From the NCBI GenBank assembly GCA_030590485.1, contig JAUUYL010000016.1, positions 1-39,587 on the forward strand: a stretch of 39,587 bases of DNA, given 5' to 3'. Both the position numbers and the translations under genes were made by a program. This document shows, piece after piece, positions 30,954 through 38,000 of this stretch (the stretch's first letter is position 1; each line of letters starts with the position of its first letter). Source of the DNA: Lentisphaerota bacterium. Lineage in GTDB: Bacteria; Verrucomicrobiota; Kiritimatiellia; UBA8416; JAUUYL01. Below the pieces are notes generated by a model. That model made no database searches. It was not told the DNA's origin and saw only the letters and a list, made by a program, of their open reading frames with translations.

Positions 30954-32028
30954 TTCTCCCTTGCGTATTGCTGTAGCGTGTGGCGGGACCGGGGGGCATA
31001 TATTCCCCGGGTTGGCTACGGCGCAGGTTCTTAAAGAACGAGGGCATGAGGTCGAGCTTTGGTTGTCAGGCCGTGATGTTGAAGAGGTTTCGGTATCCGA
31101 TTGGGATGGCAGGCTTATATCCGTAAAGGCTTGTGGGTTTCCAACGGGGTTGTCTTTTAAGTGCATTCCTATTGCGTGGAAGCTATGGCAATATTGTTGT
31201 AATTGTCGTTGGATGATGAAGCGGAATAAGCCGGATGTGGTTTTGGCTATGGGCAGTTATACGTCTGTAGGCCCGGTTATGGCTGCACGCACGCTGGGTG
31301 TTCCTGTGATATTGCATGAAGCGAATATTGTCCCAGGAAGAGCGATAAGGTTTTTGAGCCGTTTTGCCACGACTGTTGCCCTGACATTTTCTGACACTGC
31401 AGAGTATCTTCCGTCGTGCAAGGTTGAGATGACTGGGTTTCCTGTACGGAAGGCAATTGGTCAAGGCGACGCAGAAAAAGGTGATGATGTCTTTACGATT
31501 TTGATAATGGGCGGGAGTCAGGGTGCTCACAGGCTTAATGAGATTGCTGTTGAGGCTATTGGTTTGATGAAGGAGAAGGATGTTCAGTTTAAGGTGATTC
31601 ATTTATCGGGCCGGGCTGATGAGGGGATGGTTCGGGATGCTTACAAGAAGGCTGGGGTATCGGCAGAGACGCATGCTTTTCTTGAAAACATCAGTGAAGC
31701 GTATGCTGTTGCGGATTTGGCTGTCTGTCGGTCCGGCGCGGCAAGTTGTTCTGAGCTGGCTATAGCTGGTGTGCCGGCTTTGTTTGTGCCTTTTCCTACG
31801 GCTATGCATAATCATCAGCTTGCGAATGCAAGGTCATACGAAAAGTCCGGCGCGGCAAATACAATCGAAGAGAAGGATCTGACGGCTGAGAAGCTGGCGG
31901 ATTATCTGGAAGATTGCTGCCGAGACTCTGAAAAGCTTTCAGGCATGAAGAAGGCTATGCTTGAGCTCGCTAATCCTGGTGCTGTAAAGAAGCTCGCTGA
32001 TTTCGTTGAGAAGATCGCACGCAAGTGA
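30925..32028 (+). CDS. murG: UDP-GlcNAc:undecaprenyl-PP-MurNAc-pentapeptide GlcNAc transferase
   Basis: Makes lipid II from lipid I on the cytoplasmic face of the inner membrane. The 367-residue GT28 protein shows the glycine-rich loop RIAVACGGTGGHIFPGL, VVLAMGSYTSVGPVMAA, VILHEANIVPGRAIRFL, ILIMGGSQGAHRLNE and CRSGAASCSELAIAGVPALFV, the UDP-GlcNAc site. The ATG at 30925 lies inside an AACCATGAACC repeat, so residues 1-12 (MNHKPLNHEPSP) may be repeat-derived. The TTG at 30961 would start exactly at the conserved strand. No Shine-Dalgarno sequence is seen for either. It stands alone here instead of in the usual mur/fts division cluster, and converges with the isomerase gene. Confidence 0.95.
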   Translation: MNHKPLNHEPSPLRIAVACGGTGGHIFPGLATAQVLKERGHEVELWLSGRDVEEVSVSDWDGRLISVKACGFPTGLSFKCIPIAWKLWQYCCNCRWMMKRNKPDVVLAMGSYTSVGPVMAARTLGVPVILHEANIVPGRAIRFLSRFATTVALTFSDTAEYLPSCKVEMTGFPVRKAIGQGDAEKGDDVFTILIMGGSQGAHRLNEIAVEAIGLMKEKDVQFKVIHLSGRADEGMVRDAYKKAGVSAETHAFLENISEAYAVADLAVCRSGAASCSELAIAGVPALFVPFPTAMHNHQLANARSYEKSGAANTIEEKDLTAEKLADYLEDCCRDSEKLSGMKKAMLELANPGAVKKLADFVEKIARK

Positions 32029-32030
32029 AA

Positions 32031-32072
32031 AACCCACCCCGCCTGACGGCACCCCTCCAAGGAGGGGAGGAT
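32031..32072 (-). repeat. GGGGTGGGTT/CCCCTCC palindromic element
   Basis: Between the converging murG and isomerase genes. On the plus strand it begins AACCCACCCC (32031-32040), continues with GCCTGACGGC, and has a perfect 7-bp hairpin CCCCTCC-AA-GGAGGGG (32052-32067). The same end sequences flank the element inside addA at 19146-19209. Its position would also suit a bidirectional terminator, but the T-runs are weak. Confidence 0.65.
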
Positions 32073-32098
32073 TACAGGATATGGTAGAGGCTACGGTT

Positions 32099-33076
32099 TT
32101 ACAGTGTAATTGAGATTACGCTTGCTGTGCCCTTTGGTGTGATGCTGCAGTTTTTGAGCGCTGCGGGCAGGAGGCATGACGTTCCCGGGCCGGCTTCCTC
32201 TGTTGTACCGTTTCCTGAGATTTCAACTGTGCCCTTTGTCACAAAGATGACTTGGAAAGATGAGGGGTCGTTTTTCAGTGTTTCCGTAGAAGTCATGTCG
32301 CAGCGGGTTAGGTGGAAGTATGGCGATTTAATGAGTTTAAACCACGAATTGCTGCCTTTGGACTTCATTGGTTTGGGTTTTGACGGGGTGGGGGCTGTAT
32401 CGTCCCAGTTGATAACGTTGAATGCCTGTTCGATATGTAATTCGCGTGGGTTGCCGTCGTGTCCTATGCGGCCCCAATCGTATACGCGGTAAGTGGTATT
32501 TGAATTCTGTTGGACTTCGAGTAGAAGGCAGCCTTCGGCAATGGCGTGAACGCGGCCACCTGGGATATATATTGCCTCGCCCTCTACGGCGGGGACTTCG
32601 CATAGCATTTTCTCCAGCTCTTCGGCTTCGAGTGCTTCTTTAAAAGTCTCGGCGTTTGTTCCTGGCTTGAGGCCTGCGAAAACTGAAGAATCTCCATCGC
32701 CTGTAAGCGTGAGCCAGCATTCGGTTTTGGCTTCACCGCCAAATTGAGTTGCTGTGTTGTCGTCAGGGTGTACCTGGACGCTGAGTCTTTGTTTTGCATC
32801 GATGATTTTGATCAGGAGCGGGAATTCAGAGCCTTTGCAGGCTGTACCGAGGAGGTCTTCGCCGAGCATTTGCACGACATCATGGAGGCTTTTGTTGGTC
32901 AGAGGGCCGTTTCTGACGAGGCTCATGCCTTCAGGGCGTTCGGAGACTTCCCATGATTCGGCGCATATTTTCTGATCCGTTTCACGGTTATATAGTTCGG
33001 GAATTCGGTGCCCGCCCCAGATATAGTCTTTGTATACGGGTTTGAAAAGTAATGGATATAGATTTGTCGTATTCAT
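32099..33076 (-). CDS. manA: Mannose-6-phosphate isomerase, class I
   Basis: Interconverts fructose 6-phosphate and mannose 6-phosphate, feeding GDP-mannose synthesis. The 325-residue short form has LLFKPVYKDYIWGGHRIPE at the N terminus, the zinc-site residues in QVHPDD and KTECWLTL, AIYIPGGRVHAIAEGCLLLE (zinc His), and EVQQNSNTTYRVYDWGR. The C-terminal cupin ends in a short strand. The start at 33076 (MNTTNLYPLLF) is chosen over a frame extension to 33460, which is built of repeat sequence. No Shine-Dalgarno sequence is present. A promoter six bases upstream suggests a leaderless mRNA. The enzyme could supply mannose donors, but a link to the queuosine mannosyltransferase in this window is speculation. 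Confidence 0.93.
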   Translation of the reverse strand: MNTTNLYPLLFKPVYKDYIWGGHRIPELYNRETDQKICAESWEVSERPEGMSLVRNGPLTNKSLHDVVQMLGEDLLGTACKGSEFPLLIKIIDAKQRLSVQVHPDDNTATQFGGEAKTECWLTLTGDGDSSVFAGLKPGTNAETFKEALEAEELEKMLCEVPAVEGEAIYIPGGRVHAIAEGCLLLEVQQNSNTTYRVYDWGRIGHDGNPRELHIEQAFNVINWDDTAPTPSKPKPMKSKGSNSWFKLIKSPYFHLTRCDMTSTETLKNDPSSFQVIFVTKGTVEISGNGTTEEAGPGTSCLLPAALKNCSITPKGTASVISITL

Positions 33077-33082
33077 GGGAGG

Positions 33083-33111
33083 AGTATAGGGTGAGAAGGG
33101 AGGAATGTCGA
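33083..33111 (-). promoter_or_regulatory. Promoter for manA, apparently leaderless
   Basis: On the minus strand, TCGACA (33111-33106, 5 of 6 matches to consensus) and TATACT (33088-33083, 5 of 6) are separated by 17 bases. Only 6 bases separate the -10 box from the ATG at 33076, so transcripts should begin at the start codon. The -35 box lies in an ATTCGACATTC repeat word. Confidence 0.55.
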
Positions 33112-33152
33112 ATGTAGAATGATGAAAGATGAGAGAAATGATGAATGATAAG
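33101..33152. repeat. Degenerate ATGATGAAAG / GAATGTCGAATG tract
   Basis: The words GAATGTCGAATGTAGAATG and GATGAAAGATGAGAG, then AAATGATGAATGATAAG, follow one another. The tract carries the -35 box of the manA promoter. Confidence 0.45.
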
Positions 33153-33182
33153 TGAAAGTGGGAATTATAGGATCTGGGAAGT

Positions 33183-33207
33183 GTTGCCCGCCGCTCCCCC
33201 CGTCGCT
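33183..33207 (+). repeat. Dispersed GC-rich repeat, copy 2
   Basis: GTTGCCCGCC followed by GCTCCCCCCGTCGCT; the inverted partner is at 11435-11460, differing by one substitution and one extra C. The following 40 bases do not match. Confidence 0.5.
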
Positions 33208-33284
33208 TTTCGAGCTGTGGCGGTCCAGAGGAAAACGAAAGGGAGGCGAGAATGATAAGTGAAAGAGGTGCGCGTCTGTGGCGC

Positions 33285-33324
33285 GGAATATCGAATGTCG
33301 AATACTGAATATCGAATATCGAAG
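33285..33324 (+). repeat. GAATATCGAATGTCGAATAC tract
   Basis: Five imperfect copies of an 8-base word, GAATATCG. The last 18 bases (33307-33324) are identical to the parE/parC spacer at 25308-25325 on the other strand. Confidence 0.6.
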
Positions 33325-33386
33325 GGGCGAGGGGGTTGTAGGTAAAAAAACATTGAATAGTTGTTGGGCTGTGGTAGGTTGTGGAT

Positions 33387-33896
33387 ATGAAGCTGATTAT
33401 GAATATGTTGTTTGGGGTCATGTTGTTGGGTTTATGTTCATGTACAACGACAAGAGGCATGAAGAGTTCGGAGGTGCAAGATCTTAAGGCGGAAGTGTAT
33501 CAGTTGAGCAACCGAGTTGTTTCGCTGGAAGAATCCAATCAAAACCTGCATTCTCAGATGGAAGCGCTTCGTGTTTCAAATGCTAAAAACCAGCTAGCAA
33601 TGCAGGATGCGTTTGCCCGAGCCAAGCAGGATCTTGATAATGCTATGTCCTCGCAGGGTGCGCTGAAGAACAGTATCATTTCTGAGATCAGCGGCAAGAT
33701 GGCTAAGGTCGTCAGTGAGCAATCCAGGACGGCATCGGGTGGAGATGTTGGTCGATATCACACGGTCGCGAAAGGCGACACGCTGTCGGCTATAGCTTCG
33801 GCTTACAATAGTAATGTTCAGGTTATTGTTAAGGCCAACAATTTGAAGAGTGCTAATGCCATCAGGATTGGCCAGAAGATTTTTATTCCGGAATAG
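33387..33896 (+). CDS. LysM-domain lipoprotein with a coiled coil
   Basis: A 169-residue envelope protein. The N terminus (MKLIMNMLFGVMLLGLCSC) is a lipoprotein signal with candidate lipidated Cys15 or Cys17; Cys17, with Ser at -1 and Leu at -3, fits slightly better. A coiled coil follows (about 27-85, VQDLKAEVYQLSNRVVSLEE), then a linker and a C-terminal LysM domain (about 125-169: YHTVAKGDTLSAIASAYN, VIVKANNLKSANAIRIGQKI) that binds peptidoglycan GlcNAc. Start codon ATG 33387 rather than the in-frame GTG at 33381, though no strong ribosome-binding site is seen. It converges with two leftward coiled-coil genes and may belong to the same envelope structure. Distantly reminiscent of NlpD-type factors, but without the peptidase domain. 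Confidence 0.85.
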   Translation: MKLIMNMLFGVMLLGLCSCTTTRGMKSSEVQDLKAEVYQLSNRVVSLEESNQNLHSQMEALRVSNAKNQLAMQDAFARAKQDLDNAMSSQGALKNSIISEISGKMAKVVSEQSRTASGGDVGRYHTVAKGDTLSAIASAYNSNVQVIVKANNLKSANAIRIGQKIFIPE

Positions 33897-34010
33897 GTAG
33901 CAGGCAAATCACACGCTTTTCTTTCCCCATTGGAACAAAGGATATCATTGCGCTTAGAGTTGGTGTTGCTGGGTCTGGCTTTGCCTCAGATGGTTGTTGC
34001 GGCGTGGTTG

Positions 34011-35021
34011 TCATACTGTTGTTGAATGGTGCCGAAGGGGCTCTGACGACATGAGGGGTGGGGCGGCGCGCATTTTGTCTATCTCGTTCATGATTGCCGC
34101 AATTTTGTATGTCACATCAGGAAGATCCCGATTAATCGAACCCAGTTGTGTTTTGAGAGTTTTGTTTTCGCTTTGCAGGCTTGTGATCAGGTCTTTTATT
34201 TGAGTCAGGTTGCTACTGTAGGTGTCGACTTTTGTTTCGATCTTTGATGTTGTGTTCTGGAGGGCTACGCGTTCGCGTTCAATCATTTCGTTCAGCTTGG
34301 TGATTGTTGATGCGGTATTTGCGCTACTGGCGTTGGAGTTCTGTTCGAGGCTGGCTATGGCGTTCTGGATGTTGTTGACCTCATTTCGCATTGGGTCGAT
34401 CAGGAAGAATGCGCCGGCAAGTGCCCCCGCGATTAAGAGTAATATAATGACTGTGAAGAAAACGGACAAACCGACCATGCGTCTTCTCATTCTGCGTTGT
34501 TCTGAGTCGAGGAATTCCTGGAAAGCTTCGAGGACGGGTAGTGATTCAGGTGATTTCTGTAATTGCGTCTCATTTTGTATGCGTTTAGCGAGGGAGCTTG
34601 TCTGGGATGGAGACTCCTTTATACGGCGGCGGGGACGATTGGCTGGTCTTGTTTTTTTGCCTGCAATGGGTTTACTCTTCTTGACCTGAGTTTCCGCTTC
34701 TTCAATAGTTAGTTTGTCGACGGTGATAGGTGTTGCGACTGGTGCAGGTGTTGGTATTGGGTCTGGTTTACTGATGATTATTTCGGGGTTTTCTTTTTTT
34801 TCAGGTGTTTTGATGACGGGAGCTGGTTTTGGGATGTCTTTAACTGCATGCACTTTTATTCCTGATTTAAGCTGTTGCAGTTTGGTGTCTGGTGTTGCGA
34901 TAGGGGTAGGTTTCAGTTCGACAGCTGCAGGTGTAACTGTTGGTTCAGACGCAGTGGTGGCAGGGGTCTCTTCACCAGACAGTTTTACGTGATATTTGAG
35001 TATTTTAGGCGGAATCTTCAT
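34011..35021 (-). CDS. Membrane protein with proline-rich cytoplasmic tail and external coiled coil
   Basis: A 336-residue protein in three parts. Residues 1-175 form a Pro/Lys/Thr-rich soluble tail with repeated motifs (KPTPIATPD, IPKPAPVIKTPEKK, KPDPIPTPAPVATP) and a basic stretch RPANRPRRRIK. The cluster RRMRRRM then precedes one transmembrane helix (183-208, VGLSVFFTVIILLLIAGALA). The final 125 residues form a coiled coil (NEVNNIQNAIASLEQNSN, LQSENKTLKTQLGSI). Charges before the helix predict the tail in the cytoplasm and the coiled coil in the periplasm. It starts 12 bases after the stop of the giant GYF coiled-coil gene, so the two form an operon. No named family recognised. The proline-rich tail is a plausible ligand for the neighbour's GYF domains. 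Confidence 0.75.
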   Translation of the reverse strand: MKIPPKILKYHVKLSGEETPATTASEPTVTPAAVELKPTPIATPDTKLQQLKSGIKVHAVKDIPKPAPVIKTPEKKENPEIIISKPDPIPTPAPVATPITVDKLTIEEAETQVKKSKPIAGKKTRPANRPRRRIKESPSQTSSLAKRIQNETQLQKSPESLPVLEAFQEFLDSEQRRMRRRMVGLSVFFTVIILLLIAGALAGAFFLIDPMRNEVNNIQNAIASLEQNSNASSANTASTITKLNEMIERERVALQNTTSKIETKVDTYSSNLTQIKDLITSLQSENKTLKTQLGSINRDLPDVTYKIAAIMNEIDKMRAAPPLMSSEPLRHHSTTV

Positions 35022-35033
35022 CGGAGTGATACG

Positions 35034-38000
35034 CTACTTGAGTTTCATCCAGGGCTTTGGGCGAAATGATGCCTTGGGCGGAATGTTATCCTGGGCGGCA
35101 TTAGCGTCGGAGTTTGCATTAGAAGACGTGTCACGTGACTCCTGCCATTCCTGAAGTTCGCGTTCGGCTTCTGCCTCCAGATCCGCTAAAGGAATGGGGT
35201 TTTCCTCCTCGACTCTGTCCTGTTCAAGCATCATTCGTTTTTTTGCGGCTTTTTCGTGGATGCCTACTTTACGTCCTGCGGAAGCATTGGCGTGAGCCAC
35301 TCTGGATTGTTCGGACTGCAGGCGTTTTTTGACTTGTTGGAATTCCCTTTGTGTTGTTTCGAGCTTTGTAGATGCATTTCTCCAGTCGCGCTGGGTCTGC
35401 TCGACACGGTTGGAGAGTATCTGTTCTTTTTGTTTCCAGCGTATACCTTCGTCGTCATGCAGTTTTTTCTGTTTGGCAAGCAGTTGATCTTTCTGACGTA
35501 TCTGACCGGCTGCATCCTGCAGGGCCTTCTTTTGTTGAAGTATCTGTAGTTCCTTGTTTCTACGCTGTTCGCGTTCTTCATCGTAGAACTTTTTTTGTTG
35601 TTCAAGGCGAACGGCTGTGGCTTCGCGTTCCTGGTGAAGCTGGTCGATTTGCTGTTGCGTTACCTCGATCTTGAGGCGGTGACGTTCCTGCTCGTCTTCG
35701 TAAAGTATTTTCTGTTGTTCGAGATCCTGGGCGTTCTGTTCCAATTCGTTGCTGAGAGTCATTTGTTCCTGCTGCATTTGTTCGACCTGCATTTGGAACT
35801 CGTCTTCTCTCTGCTGATTGCGTGTTTGCTCGTTATCTATTAAAATCTTCTGTTGTTCGAGCTCCTGTGCGGCCTCCTCGAACTGCATTATTATGGATCT
35901 TGCCTCGTTCTGCAGCTGGTCAATGTGTTCTGTTTGCTCATTAATCTCGGCTTGCTGCTGCTGTTGCATATTTAAGGCTGCATCATGGTCCTGCTTGAGT
36001 TCTTCTTTGAGCTGTTGTCTCTTGTCGGCTTCGTCTTTGACTTGTTTCTCGGCGTATGTCAGGCGATCTTCGAGGTTCTGTTTTTCTTGTATCTCAGTTT
36101 CCAAGGTCTTTTGAAGTTCGGCCATTTGCTCGGTTTTTTCTGTGTCGCGCTGTTCACGTTCCTGAAGTTGGTGATTGATCTGGCTGACCAGGCCTTCTTT
36201 CTGGCGGCGAAGTTTCTGCTCGTCGAGCATGCTGTTCTTGAGGCGCTCAATTTCCTTGTCGCGCTGAACTATGCGTGCGCTATCTGAATCGGACTGTTTC
36301 TTTACCTGATCAAGTTCAAGAGTCTTGTTGCGGTATTTCTCATTAGCCTCGCTGACTAATTCCTGGTTTTCTGCTTCTTTGCTTTCGATATCGCGCGAAA
36401 TAGTATCGTAGAGCTTTCTGAGCTCAATCAGCTCCTGGTCTCTTTGTTTTGAGATGTTGGTTATGTTGCTAAGTTGAGCCTTCTCCTGGTCTAGTTCACT
36501 GATCAATGTCTCGTTCTGCTCTCTAAGTTTCAGTATTTCTGCGGTTGATTGCTCTGACTTCACCTGAAGTTGCTGAGCGAGGGCCTCAGTTTTTTCTTTC
36601 TGCAGTTGAACATCTTTGGTGGCACGCTGGAATGTGGAGTTGGATGTCTCTACCTTCTGGTTTAACTGATCTATGCGATGAGTGAGGTGTTGTTCCTTTT
36701 CCCGGCTACGTTTTTCGAGGTCGACATTCAGTGTTTTTTCGCTGGTAATTGCCGCCTTGGTCGTATCAAGCTCTTCGATTGCCTCGTTGTGTTCCTTTTG
36801 AAGGTGCTCTATATGGGCTGTGAGCACTATTTCCTTTTCCTGAATACTGTCTTCTGCAGATTTATAAAGGCCGCTCAGGCTGGCTATTTCTTCGCGTGCT
36901 TTTTCGAGACTTTCGTCTGTGGTATCCTTGTCTTTAATTGTTTCTTCTATCTGCTGATTGAGGTATTTTTTATCCGTCCTCAATCTTTCCAGTTCGTCTG
37001 CAAGTGTGTTCTCCGTCTGTTTTGAATCCCACTCTATCTGGTCTAGTTTGCTTGTGGCTGTTGAGTAAAGTGACTGAAGTTCATCGATACGGGCGTTGAG
37101 TTCCTGCTCGCGGGTGCGAGTTTCCTCTATCGACTGCTCGTAGATCGTGACGTGCTGATTGAGTTCCTGTTCTTTTTGTTTGGCATCGCCTGAGGCGTCG
37201 TCGTGCAATTTTGTTACTTCTTCAAGTTGAAGTTGTGTGCCGCCGAGTTTCTTTGCGAGGTCTCTGCATTCATCCTGAACCTGATCAAGGCGGTGAGTTA
37301 ATTCACTGTCGGATTTGTGGCTTCTGGCTTTCAGTTCATCGACAAGCGCTCTCTCTTTTTTGAGCTCTTCTTCAAGCAAGGTAAGCCTGGAAAGGTAAGA
37401 TTCTTTTTCGCTCTCAATCTGCCCGAGTTGCCCTTTAAGTTCACGTTCCTTGTTTGCGTCTTGCTGCTGGAATGTGACACGTTCTTTTTTCGCCTGCACC
37501 AGTTCACGTTCCAGCTCTGCTACGCGTGACATGGCGGCTTCGCGTTCTTCGAAAATCTTTTTCTGTTCTTCCATGTCCGCGCCTGCGAGGCCATGGAGGT
37601 GGTCTATGCGGTCTTTGCTTTTTTTCTCCTTCTTGAGGTAGGCGGAGCGGACGGTCTCGAAGAAATCGCGTTCGTTGCTGAGTTCCTCTTCGATCCTTTT
37701 GGATTCCTCGATAAGGAGGACGCTAAAATGTTCGAGCTGTTTTTTGAGCTGTTTTTCGGCTTCTTCGTTTTGTTTATGAAGTTCTTCTGCGCGGCTTTTT
37801 TCAGCATCAAGTTCTGTCTGGGTTTTACTGAGTGCAGTGGCGGTTTTCTTTTCCTGCTTTTCGAGCTGTTGAATCTGGTCGTTGAGTTGCTTTTGAAGAT
37901 CCTGCCGCTCTTGACTCGCCACTTCGGCTGTTTTCTTTGCTGAAAGGAGCTCTTTTTCTGTATTGGAGAGGGATTGCGCTTTCGTCGTCGCATCATTTTG

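Larger units (their letters stand above)
33077..33386. other. 310-bp divergent spacer made of repeats
   Basis: No gene seen between manA and the LysM lipoprotein gene. It contains the manA promoter, two short-period tracts (33101-33152 and 33285-33324) and a dispersed GC-rich repeat (33183-33207). The TTGTTGGGCTGTGGTAGG-like stretch before 33387 has no clear promoter. Confidence 0.5.

Noticed and set aside
27292-33324. Possible CRISPR arrays from clustered short repeats
   Set aside because: Repeat units are 7-12 bases, imperfect and adjoining, without spacers of constant length, and no cas gene is present.
33077-33460. Long N-terminal extension of the mannose-6-phosphate isomerase frame
   Set aside because: The 128 extra residues are a translation of GAATATCG-type and other repeats (FDIQYSTFDIP-like words) and have no counterpart in the enzyme family, which begins at 33076.
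33387-33896. NlpD-type amidase activator
   Set aside because: It shares the lipoprotein and LysM parts, but the M23 (LytM) domain that defines NlpD is missing, so only a LysM lipoprotein is claimed.
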